Shown here: piece after piece, positions 8,175 through 16,794 of the stretch
Layout of the letters: each line of letters opens with the position of its first letter
Numbering within the stretch: the first letter of the stretch is position 1
Assembly: GCF_024054195.1 (NCBI RefSeq)
Contig: NZ_JAMXLB010000001.1
Span: forward strand, 3,364,737 to 3,428,736
Source: Flavobacterium sp. NRK F7
GTDB taxonomy: Bacteria; Bacteroidota; Bacteroidia; Flavobacteriales; Flavobacteriaceae
Length of the DNA stretch: 64,000 bases
Direction of reading: 5' to 3'
Translations under genes and position numbers: made by a program
Notes under the pieces: generated by a model
The model's input: only the letters and a program-made list of their open reading frames with translations
Database searches by the model: none
Told to the model about the DNA's origin: nothing

Positions 8175-9855
8175 TCAAGTTAATCCATTGCCAAATATAA
8201 AAACTATTTTCTTGATTTCCATTTTGATATTCATCCCATAGAGAGAGTACTTTGTCTTTTTTAACCAAATCTGAATTTGAAAAATTTTCAATTTTACTTG
8301 TAATATATTCCAATAAATCAGATGCCATCCATTCTCGTTGAGGAGTTTGCAATGGTCTTTTAGGTGCAAGAGCAACTTCACTACCAAGTAAATCTTTCAT
8401 AAGCTCTCTTAAAAGCCATTTACCTTGTCCGTTTTTTATTTTAACTGTTTCGTTTTGTGAGAAAGCTAATTCTACTAATCGGTAATCTAGAAAAGGTTCT
8501 CTTAATTCTGTACCATGCATCATACTGATTCTATCATTAAATCGTAAGGCTCGTGGAATTTTCGTATAAAATAAATCTCTATATTGAAGATTTTGTAAAT
8601 CATTATCAAATGGAGTTTCATACACTTCTTTGGATGCGTATGCTCGGTATTCTTCAGTTAAGACTTCGGGTCGTACTGGTGTTGTTTTTGTACCTTGAAT
8701 AGTAAAACCCGTTTTAGTTTGATAATAGTCATATCCAGCCCATGCTTCATCCATTCCTTGACCGTCCAAAAGCACTACAATTTTTCTCTTTCGTGCAGTA
8801 GCAAAAATTTGACTATAGGCTAATGTTGGAAAACCTCCAAAAGGTTCATCTTGAATGGTTGCTATCTTTTTTATTAATTGAGGTACATCATCAACTTTCA
8901 ACAAACATTTATTTAAGGGTTTCTTTGTTTTTTCTAACATTAATTCTACCCAATGCAATTCATCATAACGGTAATCATTTGTATAAAAAGTAAAGGCTTC
9001 TATAGCGTTATTATTTGGAAATTCATTATTTACTAAAGCTAAAAGCACAGAAGAGTCTAAACCACCACTAATATTAAATCCAACAGCTACATCAGCTCTA
9101 AAACGCAAACGTATACTATCTTGTAATAATTGCAAGTAGTTTCTTTTCAAATCTTCCTCACCAAGTTGTGGCATTTTTAAAACATTCCCAACAAAATCAT
9201 ACCATCTTACAGGTTGAATTTTTTCATCTCTAAGGCAATATTCAAAATAATGACCTCCTGGTAACTGATTTACTTTTTCCCAAAAAGTCTCATTGGGTAA
9301 GCCATACGTCCCAAAACTTAAATAATTTGCCCATACTTTTTTATTCCTCATCTTTTCGACACCAGCTGTAAATAGTGTTTTTATTTCACTAGCAAAAATT
9401 AAATTTTCTCCAATAAATGAATAATAAAAAGGTTTTACTCCAAACCGATCTCTAGCTGCAAAAATTTCACCCTTCAATTTATCATAAATAACAAATGCAA
9501 ACATTCCGTTCAAATCATGCAACATATCTTTTCCTTTTTGCTGAAAAAGAGCTAATAAAACTTCCGTATCTGAAGAAGTTTTAAATGTATAACTCAGAAG
9601 TTGTTGTTTTAATTCTAAATAATTATAAATCTCACCATTAAAGACGATTATATATCTGCCATTTGAAGAAACCATTGGCTGATCTGCCTCACTACTTAAA
9701 TCTATAATAGATAATCTATTATGACCCAAATAAACGTTCGCATCATTCCATATATGTGTAGCATCTGGACCACGATGGGATTGTGATTTCAACATACTTT
9801 CTATCTGTTGAATTCCATTTGAATTTGAACCTATTATACCAGCAATTCCGCACAT
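8152..9855 (-). CDS. Asparagine-synthase-like glutamine amidotransferase (first copy)
   Basis: Class II glutamine amidotransferase fused to an ATP-pyrophosphatase synthetase domain, 567 residues. The N-terminal nucleophile Cys2 is in MCGIAGIIG, followed by SHRGPD and FNGEIYNY. The ATP loop ISGGLDSS lies near residue 262. AsnB makes asparagine from aspartate, but homologues in polysaccharide loci (for example WbpS and WbtH) are known or proposed to amidate uronic acid residues. The context here, with uronate-forming dehydrogenases in the same window, supports a sugar-modifying role by inference. It starts 4 bases after the cytidylyltransferase gene and overlaps the ABC transporter gene by 23. 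Confidence 0.85.
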   Translation of the reverse strand: MCGIAGIIGSNSNGIQQIESMLKSQSHRGPDATHIWNDANVYLGHNRLSIIDLSSEADQPMVSSNGRYIIVFNGEIYNYLELKQQLLSYTFKTSSDTEVLLALFQQKGKDMLHDLNGMFAFVIYDKLKGEIFAARDRFGVKPFYYSFIGENLIFASEIKTLFTAGVEKMRNKKVWANYLSFGTYGLPNETFWEKVNQLPGGHYFEYCLRDEKIQPVRWYDFVGNVLKMPQLGEEDLKRNYLQLLQDSIRLRFRADVAVGFNISGGLDSSVLLALVNNEFPNNNAIEAFTFYTNDYRYDELHWVELMLEKTKKPLNKCLLKVDDVPQLIKKIATIQDEPFGGFPTLAYSQIFATARKRKIVVLLDGQGMDEAWAGYDYYQTKTGFTIQGTKTTPVRPEVLTEEYRAYASKEVYETPFDNDLQNLQYRDLFYTKIPRALRFNDRISMMHGTELREPFLDYRLVELAFSQNETVKIKNGQGKWLLRELMKDLLGSEVALAPKRPLQTPQREWMASDLLEYITSKIENFSNSDLVKKDKVLSLWDEYQNGNQENSFYIWQWINLNEMLYEN

Positions 9856-9859
9856 ACTA

Positions 9860-10561
9860 CTATTGTATTCTTAATTGAGAAATTTTATTTTCTGCTATTT
9901 CCCAATCTTTTAAAGTATCAATATTGCAAAAATAGTCAGGATTACTTTCAACATAGCTTATAGAATCTCCGTAAAAGGATTTTTTCTCCTTAATGACATT
10001 TATTTTAGTTATATAAACACTTCCATCTCTAAAATAAGCTTTAGGTAAATCTTGTCTTCTTTTAATAATTTCCTTCTCACCTGTTGCAATCTTTAACGTT
10101 GCATTTTTGTCTTCTAAAAAAGTCCAATGAGGATTATATTCATGAGGAACTTGCTGAACACTTATTAAACAATCCGATTTTTTATTTATGAATTCTTGGA
10201 TACACTTATCAATAAATTGATCTTCTCTAAAAGGAGATGTAGGTTGTAAAAGACAAATAGCGTCGAAAAAAACATTTTGTTTTTCAAAAAAATCAACTGC
10301 ATGTAACACTACATCGATAGAAGATGCTTCATCTGATGCTAGTTCTTTAGGTCGCACAAAAGGTACTTCTAACCCTATTGAATTAGCAATGCTAATGATA
10401 GACTCATCATCTGTAGATACAATAGTTTTGGATAACAAGGTCGAGTTTAAAGCAGATTCATAGGTGTATTGAATAAGTGGTTTATTATGCAATAACTTAC
10501 TGTTTTTTTTGGGAACGCCTTTACTTCCTCCTCTAGCTGGTATAATTCCTAATATTCTCAT
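9860..10561 (-). CDS. CMP-nonulosonate synthetase (NeuA/LegF type)
   Basis: Cytidylyltransferase of 233 residues that activates a sialic-acid-like sugar as its CMP derivative. The CTP-binding motif IIPARGGSKGVPKKN is at about residues 6-20. VSTDDESI, LLQPTSPFR and YFRDGSVYITK are typical of the NeuA/LegF group and differ from the PseF gene at 2081-2779. It follows the NeuC-type gene with a one-base TAATG overlap, so it is translationally coupled. Whether the substrate is N-acetylneuraminic or legionaminic acid cannot be decided from sequence alone; the presence of Pgl-type genes in the window makes legionaminic acid plausible. Confidence 0.88.
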   Translation of the reverse strand: MRILGIIPARGGSKGVPKKNSKLLHNKPLIQYTYESALNSTLLSKTIVSTDDESIISIANSIGLEVPFVRPKELASDEASSIDVVLHAVDFFEKQNVFFDAICLLQPTSPFREDQFIDKCIQEFINKKSDCLISVQQVPHEYNPHWTFLEDKNATLKIATGEKEIIKRRQDLPKAYFRDGSVYITKINVIKEKKSFYGDSISYVESNPDYFCNIDTLKDWEIAENKISQLRIQ

Positions 10562-11718
10562 TAATAAGTTATGGTTTTATGGAATCTAAGTGGGCTTTCA
10601 GCTAATAAATTTGCAATTTGAACACCAGCATCACCACCACCGTAAACTGTTGATAAACTTGGTTTTGGATTATTTATCCAATGTAGAATTGCGTTTTCTA
10701 TTGCTCTACTATCATAATCCACATCAAGTATATTGTTTCCTCTTTCTCTTTTGTTTTGTCTAGTACCAATATTAACCACTGGAACGCCTAAATAAGCACA
10801 TTCTCTTATTCCAACACTAGAATTACCAATTAAACATTTCGAATTTACAAGTAATCTTAAAAAATCCTCTCCTTCCATATTCTTAAAAAAATGAATATGA
10901 TTGGGTTTAAATTTTTCTCTAAAAGATCTTATTCCTGTAGAAGTTCCATCTGCACCAGCATCAACATTAGGCCAAAACCATAAAACAGGTATCGAAATAG
11001 TATTTATTGCTTGTAATGTTTCATTTATATGCTTTCTACTATCCGCATATTCTGTAGTTACCGGATGCTGCATAACTACTATATAACCGTTAGATAAATC
11101 TGGGCTAGATCCTACTCCTCCATACTTTTGGTAGGGGTCAAAATTTAATTCTGGATTTTCTAAAACATTTTTAGCTAAGTCTATGGAAGGACAACCTGTA
11201 TTAAATACAGATTGCGATTCTTCCCCTAGTTTCAAAACTCTTTGTTTGGCACCTTCAGAAGCAACGAAATGATAATCTGCTAATTTTGTTATAGCATGTC
11301 TTACTTTTTCATCAATATTACCAGTTACTTCACCTCCTTGGATATGCACTAAAGGAATATTCATATAAGAAGCTGCAATAGCAGTTGCCATCGTTTCAAA
11401 TCGATCGGCAATCGTTACCACCATATCAGGCTTCAAATTATCAAACACTGTAGAAAGTTCAAGAATTCCTATTCCAGTTGTCTTTGCAGCAGCTGTTAAA
11501 TTTTCTCCTTCAAGAACATTAAATACTTTTGCACTAATTTCAAATCCATCATTTACAATATAATTAACAGCACTTCCATATCTATCTAATAAGGCTGAAG
11601 CTGCTACAACCAATTGTAATTCTAATTTTGGATGTTCTTTTATAGCTTGCAAAGCTGTTTTAATCCTACTATAACTTGGTCTGGCTGTTACTACCACACA
11701 TATCTTTCTTTTCGACAT
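10561..11718 (-). CDS. UDP-sugar hydrolysing 2-epimerase (NeuC/LegG type)
   Basis: Hydrolyses and epimerises a UDP-amino sugar at C2: UDP-GlcNAc to ManNAc (NeuC), or UDP-diNAcBac to 2,4-diacetamido-2,4,6-trideoxymannose (LegG). The 385-residue GT-B-like protein starts with the family signature VVVTARPSYSRIK and has VTIADRFETMATA, VHIQGGEVTGNIDEKVRHAITKLA and the C-terminal LIGNSSVGIRECAYLGVPVVNIG segment. These identify the hydrolysing 2-epimerase group. It sits one base after the NeuB-type gene and overlaps the cytidylyltransferase start by one base. Substrate choice is inference. Confidence 0.88.
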   Translation of the reverse strand: MSKRKICVVVTARPSYSRIKTALQAIKEHPKLELQLVVAASALLDRYGSAVNYIVNDGFEISAKVFNVLEGENLTAAAKTTGIGILELSTVFDNLKPDMVVTIADRFETMATAIAASYMNIPLVHIQGGEVTGNIDEKVRHAITKLADYHFVASEGAKQRVLKLGEESQSVFNTGCPSIDLAKNVLENPELNFDPYQKYGGVGSSPDLSNGYIVVMQHPVTTEYADSRKHINETLQAINTISIPVLWFWPNVDAGADGTSTGIRSFREKFKPNHIHFFKNMEGEDFLRLLVNSKCLIGNSSVGIRECAYLGVPVVNIGTRQNKRERGNNILDVDYDSRAIENAILHWINNPKPSLSTVYGGGDAGVQIANLLAESPLRFHKTITY

Positions 11719-11719
11719 A

Positions 11720-12724
11720 TTAAGCGATATTTTCTTTATTTAAAAAATCCCATTGCTTTAAATCTACTAGCAACTTTTTACCAATAACACTTTGAAAATC
11801 CTTGGCACTTATACCTTTATCACCTGGTTTTTTAGATTCTAAATCAGACAAAGTAAGTATGCTTCCTTTTTTTAAATCTTTATTAATACTTAATGATTTT
11901 CCAAACATAACTTTCAAATCATCAAACTTACTCGTTTCTACTTTCGAAAAGTCTGAATTTAGAGAAGTTTCAATAGATCTCACTCCTTTTACAAGTTCTT
12001 TTGTTTCTTCTATTGTAACTGAAGCTTTTGCATCAGGTCCAAATAAATCTTTATGAAAAACCACATGAAACTCTAAGATGGAAGCACCCAAAGCGGTGGC
12101 TGCTAATGGAGCTACTATACTAGCAGAGTGATCTGAAAACCCAATAGGAATATTAAATTTTTCTTTTAATTTATGAATTTCATTTAGACCCCATTCTTCT
12201 GCTTTTGTTGGATATGCTGTTGTGCATTGTAGTAAACTTAATTCATTTTTAAATGGCTTTAGAAATTGGATGGTTTGTTTTAATTCTTCATAATCACTCA
12301 TTCCAGAAGATAAAATTATTGGCTTACCTGTTTGAGCAATTTTCTGCAACATTAAATAATTATTTAATTCTCCCGAACCAATTTTATATCTTTTAACACC
12401 AACCTCTTCTAACAAATCAACAGCTGCACAACTAAATGGAGAGGATATAAACTCTAAACCGACTTCATCACAATGCTGTTTTAGTCCTTTCCATTGTTCC
12501 AAAGTAAATTCCATACGACTCCAATATTCATATCTACTTTTATCTTCATAGCTAAAGTTAACTCTAAATGGTTCAAACATACTACTTTCGGCTTCTGCAA
12601 TATGCGTTTGAAATTTAATAGCATCAACTCCTGTTTTTGCTAAAGCATCTATATAGCTATGTGCAATACCTAAACTTCCATCATGTGCTTGAGCTATTTC
12701 AGCAATTATAAATACTTTGTTCAT
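11720..12724 (-). CDS. N-acetylneuraminate synthase family protein (NeuB/LegI type)
   Basis: PEP-dependent condensation enzyme of 334 residues. The TIM barrel has FIIAEIAQAHDGSLG near the start, then IKFQTH, ISSPFSCAAVDLLEE, YKIGSGELNN, LLQCTTAYP and IGFSDHSAS. The C-terminal SAF-like domain carries FGKSLSINKDLKKGSIL and DLESKKPGDKGI. It differs clearly from the PseI gene at the left edge, so the locus has two nonulosonate synthases. It is the first gene of the minus-strand block and has a good promoter about 65 bases upstream. The product is N-acetylneuraminic, legionaminic or a related acid; the exact sugar is not determined. Confidence 0.88.
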   Translation of the reverse strand: MNKVFIIAEIAQAHDGSLGIAHSYIDALAKTGVDAIKFQTHIAEAESSMFEPFRVNFSYEDKSRYEYWSRMEFTLEQWKGLKQHCDEVGLEFISSPFSCAAVDLLEEVGVKRYKIGSGELNNYLMLQKIAQTGKPIILSSGMSDYEELKQTIQFLKPFKNELSLLQCTTAYPTKAEEWGLNEIHKLKEKFNIPIGFSDHSASIVAPLAATALGASILEFHVVFHKDLFGPDAKASVTIEETKELVKGVRSIETSLNSDFSKVETSKFDDLKVMFGKSLSINKDLKKGSILTLSDLESKKPGDKGISAKDFQSVIGKKLLVDLKQWDFLNKENIA

Positions 12725-12788
12725 CTTTAAATTTAAATAAAAGTTCTTTAAAATCTTTGTAAGACTTTAATTATTTTGTATAAGCTGT

Positions 12789-12819
12789 CAAAAATAAGCT
12801 ATTTTAGATAGGTAACAAA
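12789..12819 (-). promoter_or_regulatory. Bacteroidota-type promoter for the NeuB/NeuC/NeuA operon
   Basis: On the minus strand TTTG (complement of 12816-12819) is followed after 19 bases by TATTTTTG (complement of 12789-12796). This fits the known Bacteroidota -33/-7 consensus of TTTG and TAnnTTTG with normal spacing. It would start transcription about 58 bases before the ATG at 12724. Confidence 0.65.
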
Positions 12820-12871
12820 CAATTTTACTCCTTAAACACAAATAGAAAGTTCGTGATTTAAAGAATAACAT

Positions 12872-12879
12872 TACTTTTG
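12872..12879 (+). promoter_or_regulatory. -7 element of the PHP phosphatase gene
   Basis: TACTTTTG matches TAnnTTTG exactly. A clear TTTG -33 box is not seen. The ATG at 12893 lies only 13 bases beyond the element, so the leader would be very short. Confidence 0.45.
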
Positions 12880-12892
12880 TAAAAAAATAAAA

Positions 12893-13627
12893 ATGTTATC
12901 CTTTTTCAAATCAAAACCCAAATTATACGAATTTATACCAGAAGATTATGTAGACATTCACTCTCATATTTTACCTGGTATTGATGATGGTGCCAAGACC
13001 ATTGAAGATTCTGAATACTTAATGAAACAAATGATTGAATTTGGCTTTAAAAAAGCAATTGCTACTCCACATACGATGAGTTCGGTTTGGGAAAATACTA
13101 AAACTACCATTCATAATGCACAAGCTAAAGTGGAAAAGGAATTAACAATAGAAAGTAATCGTCTCGAATTGCATAGTGCTTCGGAGTATTTTATGGACGA
13201 CAACTTTATGAAACGATTTCAAACAGAAGACTTACTAACATTAAAAGGCAATTATGTCTTGGTTGAAATGTCTTATCTAAATGCTCCCATTCAGCTTTTT
13301 GAAATTCTTTTTGAATTACAATTGAAAGGTTATCAACCTGTTTTGGCACATCCTGAACGTTATACTTTTTATCATTCAAATCTAAATCAATACGACAAAC
13401 TAAAAAAAGCAGGTTGCTTGTTTCAAATGAACTTACTTTCGACTGTAGGTTATTATGGAAAAGAAGTGAGTACCGTTGCCGAAAAATTACTTGCAAGCAA
13501 TTCCATCGATTTTGTGGGTTCTGACATTCATCATAAAAACCACATTTATTCTTTTAAAGATAAAATAGTCATTAAATCTCTCGATAAACTAGAAAGAGCA
13601 ATAGAACAGAATTCTTTTTTTAAATAA
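12893..13627 (+). CDS. PHP-family tyrosine-protein phosphatase (CpsB/YwqE type)
   Basis: Metal-dependent phosphatase of 244 residues expected to dephosphorylate the tyrosine cluster of the Wzc-type kinase. The PHP metal site is visible as DIHSHILPGIDDGA (His23 and His25), with IATPH near residue 60, LAHPERY near 152 and GSDIHH near 205. CpsB/YwqE enzymes antagonise BY-kinases in capsule synthesis. This gene is the only plus-strand gene in the first 41 kb. It is divergent from the NeuB-type operon and ends 6 bases from the stop of the Wzc-type gene at 13634-15997, so kinase and phosphatase are convergent neighbours. Confidence 0.88.
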   Translation: MLSFFKSKPKLYEFIPEDYVDIHSHILPGIDDGAKTIEDSEYLMKQMIEFGFKKAIATPHTMSSVWENTKTTIHNAQAKVEKELTIESNRLELHSASEYFMDDNFMKRFQTEDLLTLKGNYVLVEMSYLNAPIQLFEILFELQLKGYQPVLAHPERYTFYHSNLNQYDKLKKAGCLFQMNLLSTVGYYGKEVSTVAEKLLASNSIDFVGSDIHHKNHIYSFKDKIVIKSLDKLERAIEQNSFFK

Positions 13628-13633
13628 TTGATT

Positions 13634-15997
13634 TTATTTCTTTAAAAAAGGCAGAAAACTATACCAAGGCTTTTTCTCTTGCGTTTGTCCGTAACCGTAA
13701 CCATAACCGTAGCCATAACCCGTATTGATTTCGGTATCATTAATGAGAATTGACATATTAGGAAGTTTTTTCTCATTGTATAATCGTTCTGGTAATTCTA
13801 ACATTCTTTTGTCTAAGAAATTAGCTCGTGTAACATAAATGAAAGCATCCGCATATTTAGCGATTAATAAGGTATCTGTAACCAAACTTACTGGAGCTGT
13901 ATCTACTATGATATAATCGTATTCCTTTTTAAGCTCAGCAAATAAGTCACCTACCTTTTTACTCATTAATAATTCTGCTGGATTAGGAGGAATAATACCC
14001 GCTGGCAACACACTCAAATTTTTAAAACCTTCTACCGCTGTAATATAATTTTGAATTGGTTTCTCCTCTTTCGAAGAAAGATAATTCGTTACTCCTCTTG
14101 ATTCTAACTTTAAATATTCATCCAATTTTGGATTACGAATATCGAGACCCACAACTAAAACTTTCTTTTCAGATAATGCAATAGTGGAAGCTAAATTTAC
14201 AGAAATGAAGGTTTTCCCTTCTTTAGGGTAAGTAGAAGTTAAAAACACTACTTTCGCCTCTTCTTCATTTACATTGGTTAACAAAAATTCTAAATTAGTT
14301 CTAATAATTCGAATAGCCTCAGCTGTGCTAGTTCTACTGGTGCTATCTATAATTAACTGACCGCTTTCTAACTTTGGAATTTCACCTAAAAATGGAATAG
14401 TGGTGTTTTTCTCTAAATCGTATCTGGATTTAATTTTGGTATCAAATAAATCGATTAAATATAAAATCCCAAACGGAATTAATCCTCCTAAAAGCAAAGC
14501 TGCTAAATAAATCATCCTACGATTTGGAGAAACAGGACTTTTGGAAGCTTTAGCCGCATCTATAACTTTTGCATTCGGAGCCGTAACAGCTAACGAAATA
14601 GCTGTTTCTTCTCTTTTTTGCAATAAATACAAATACAAAGATTCTTTAATATTTTGTTTTCTATCGATATCTCTTGAATTTCTCTCTTGAGTAGGAATTT
14701 GAGAAATTTTCCCACTAATAATCGCATTTTGTCTATTTAAATCATTTCTTCTAATTTGCAAAGAAGATTTTAATTGACTTAAACTAGAACTCACACTTCC
14801 CTTTAAAGCATTAATTTTTGCATCTAAATTTTGTACCAAAGTATTTTTGGATCCAGCCGTTTTCAATAGCTTATTTTTTTGCAACACAAGTTCATTGTAT
14901 TCTGAAATTAATTGGCTTGCCCCTTGATCTTGACCTATAATATTCACAGGTATAAGTTCATTAGTATCGGATGAGTTTACATAATTCATCATCGTTTCCA
15001 CAACGCGTAATTGTGTTGCATTTTCAACCTGCATACGTTCAAAATCACTTGCATTTTCTAAATAAAGGCCTGCTTCAGAAACCACATCAGTAATCCCATT
15101 ATTTTTCTTGAATACTTCTTTATCTTTTTCAACATCTTGCAATTCTTCCGAGATAATACTTAATCGCTGCTCTATAAATTTTGAAGTGTTTTCTGAGATA
15201 TATTTTTTATCTTGAATAGCATCTTTATTATAATTAGCGATAACAGTATTTAAAAAATCTTCTGCTTTTCCAGGAACAGGATCAACAATACTTAATTCAA
15301 TAACACTCGTATTTTTACTTAAGGTAGCAACGTTTAATCTGCTCTTAAAACTTTCTGCCAATTGAGAAATAGGTTTATATTGCACTCCAATATTATAATT
15401 TAAATTTATAAATTCGGGTTTATTTACGAGTACTACAAAAACTTCTGTTCCTATTTTAAACTTTTCTCCGTATTTAAAAACACCAATTTTTTGTTCCTCA
15501 TTATCATATATGGTAAAAGAGGTAGTGTTCGCTTTTTCAATACGATAAAAATGAGATTGAGAAGCATATTCTTCGCTAAAGCTTGACAGAATTAATTTAA
15601 TAGGAGACTTTTTATATAATTCCTCCCATTTTACTCTACCTTGAGAAAAATAAGCAACGTTCAACTCTAATTCTCTTATGGCAGATTCTATAAGGGTCCT
15701 TGATTTTATAACTTCAATTTCATTATCTACATTACTTTTCACATTCGTCATTAAGCCAAGATCAGAAAATGCTGATAATTCGGAAGCCATAGTTCCTTTA
15801 CGATCATCTTTTACTAAAATAGTTGCAACTGCTTTATAATTAGCGACAGTATATCTCAAATAAAGAAATGCAACAAGTAAAGCAACAAATATTCCTAAAA
15901 CAAACCATTTCCAATGTTTTAAATATTTTACAACTTCTTCTTTAATATTAAAATTGCTTTGTATATGTTGATGTTCTGTCGAATGTAAATTTTGCAT
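13634..15997 (-). CDS. Wzc-type polysaccharide co-polymerase / tyrosine autokinase (first copy)
   Basis: Inner-membrane chain-length regulator fused to a BY-kinase, 787 residues. A transmembrane helix at about residues 31-51 is followed by a periplasmic Wzz domain with coiled-coil segments, a second transmembrane helix near 492-515, and a cytoplasmic kinase. The kinase has Walker A STYPKEGKT near residue 585, Walker A' VVGLDIRNPK and Walker B YIIVDTAP. The C-terminus has an alternating Tyr-Gly run, the likely autophosphorylation cluster. It sits one base after its lipoprotein partner at 15999-16760. A second pair of the same kind is at 37368-40627. The phosphatase at 12893-13627 is probably its antagonist. 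Confidence 0.9.
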   Translation of the reverse strand: MQNLHSTEHQHIQSNFNIKEEVVKYLKHWKWFVLGIFVALLVAFLYLRYTVANYKAVATILVKDDRKGTMASELSAFSDLGLMTNVKSNVDNEIEVIKSRTLIESAIRELELNVAYFSQGRVKWEELYKKSPIKLILSSFSEEYASQSHFYRIEKANTTSFTIYDNEEQKIGVFKYGEKFKIGTEVFVVLVNKPEFINLNYNIGVQYKPISQLAESFKSRLNVATLSKNTSVIELSIVDPVPGKAEDFLNTVIANYNKDAIQDKKYISENTSKFIEQRLSIISEELQDVEKDKEVFKKNNGITDVVSEAGLYLENASDFERMQVENATQLRVVETMMNYVNSSDTNELIPVNIIGQDQGASQLISEYNELVLQKNKLLKTAGSKNTLVQNLDAKINALKGSVSSSLSQLKSSLQIRRNDLNRQNAIISGKISQIPTQERNSRDIDRKQNIKESLYLYLLQKREETAISLAVTAPNAKVIDAAKASKSPVSPNRRMIYLAALLLGGLIPFGILYLIDLFDTKIKSRYDLEKNTTIPFLGEIPKLESGQLIIDSTSRTSTAEAIRIIRTNLEFLLTNVNEEEAKVVFLTSTYPKEGKTFISVNLASTIALSEKKVLVVGLDIRNPKLDEYLKLESRGVTNYLSSKEEKPIQNYITAVEGFKNLSVLPAGIIPPNPAELLMSKKVGDLFAELKKEYDYIIVDTAPVSLVTDTLLIAKYADAFIYVTRANFLDKRMLELPERLYNEKKLPNMSILINDTEINTGYGYGYGYGYGQTQEKKPWYSFLPFLKK
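13689..13720. repeat. Hexanucleotide repeat encoding the Tyr-Gly tail
   Basis: About five imperfect 6-base units (coding sense GGTTAC or GGTTAT) encode alternating Gly-Tyr at the C-terminus of the Wzc-type kinase. Changes in copy number stay in frame and alter the number of phosphorylatable tyrosines. Confidence 0.8.
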
Positions 15998-15998
15998 C

Positions 15999-16760
15999 TT
16001 ATCTAGTGGTTAAAGCGATAATTGTTACGATTAATGATAAAGCAGATATACCTACGGTAATATTTGGACCTATGGATGAAGAATTAATTCTTGTTTTATT
16101 AGGTTCTACATACAGAACATCGTTTTGAGACAAATAATAATAGGGTGAATCCATAAAATCGGTTTTAGTAATATCGATTCGCTCCATTACTTTATTACCA
16201 TTTTGTTCCCGAATTAACAAAATATTATTTCTTTTTCCATAAATGGTTAAATCTCCAGCAAGACTGAGCGCTTCTAACAAGGTAATTCGCTCACTTTTAA
16301 TAGTATAACTTCCCGGATGTGTAACCTCACCAAGAACAGAAATTTTAAAATTTAGTATTCTAATATTCACAACAGCATCCGTTACATGGTCTTTTAATGC
16401 TTCTTTTACTTTAGCGACAGCATCCGATTTTGTTAAACCAGCTAAATGTATGCTTCCTAAAATAGGAAACTCAATATTTCCATTAGAATCAATAATATAA
16501 GTTTGTAATTTAGTATTAGTGGTAGCGTCTGGAGTATTATTATCGATTATAACCGATTTTAAATTATAGGGTGCCGCTATTTCAGGGTTTTCTGAAGTAA
16601 CCAAAATTAAAAGAACGTCATCTTTTTGTAAATAAGGCTCATAACTAGATGCTTTTTGATTTTCTTTATTATTTTGTAAATAAATCAAATCTTTCTTAGA
16701 AGCACATGAAACCAAACAAAAGAAGGTAATTGTAAAATAGAATATTTTTATTTTTTTCAT
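15999..16760 (-). CDS. Wza-type polysaccharide export lipoprotein (first copy)
   Basis: Outer-membrane polysaccharide export protein of 253 residues. A lipoprotein signal peptide ends in the lipobox LVSC, with the modified Cys at about residue 19. A poly_export (BexD/CtrA/VexA) domain follows (LQKDDVLLILV), then a SLBB-like segment with VLGEVTHPGSYTI and LTLYGKRNNILL-like features. A hydrophobic stretch near the C-terminus (SALSLIVTIIALTTR) would be the membrane end. It precedes the Wzc-type gene by one base, the usual Wza-Wzc order. A TATATTTG promoter element lies just upstream. Confidence 0.9.
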   Translation of the reverse strand: MKKIKIFYFTITFFCLVSCASKKDLIYLQNNKENQKASSYEPYLQKDDVLLILVTSENPEIAAPYNLKSVIIDNNTPDATTNTKLQTYIIDSNGNIEFPILGSIHLAGLTKSDAVAKVKEALKDHVTDAVVNIRILNFKISVLGEVTHPGSYTIKSERITLLEALSLAGDLTIYGKRNNILLIREQNGNKVMERIDITKTDFMDSPYYYLSQNDVLYVEPNKTRINSSSIGPNITVGISALSLIVTIIALTTR

Positions 16761-16774
16761 TAATTTTCTTTTTG

Positions 16775-16782
16775 CAAATATA
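16775..16782 (-). promoter_or_regulatory. -7 element upstream of the first wza-wzc pair
   Basis: The complement reads TATATTTG, an exact TAnnTTTG match, 15 bases before the ATG at 16760 and inside the short gap to the previous gene. It suggests that this Wza-Wzc pair can be transcribed separately from the upstream pgl-like genes. No clear -33 box was seen. Confidence 0.45.
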
Positions 16783-16794
16783 AATGAGATAAAT

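Noticed and set aside
8152..9855. Housekeeping asnB for asparagine synthesis
   Set aside because: Possible, but the placement between nonulosonate and flippase genes and the presence of a second copy make a glycan-modifying role more likely; not excluded.
13689..13720. Short tandem repeat read as a CRISPR or regulatory array
   Set aside because: It is coding and encodes the Tyr-Gly tail of the kinase.
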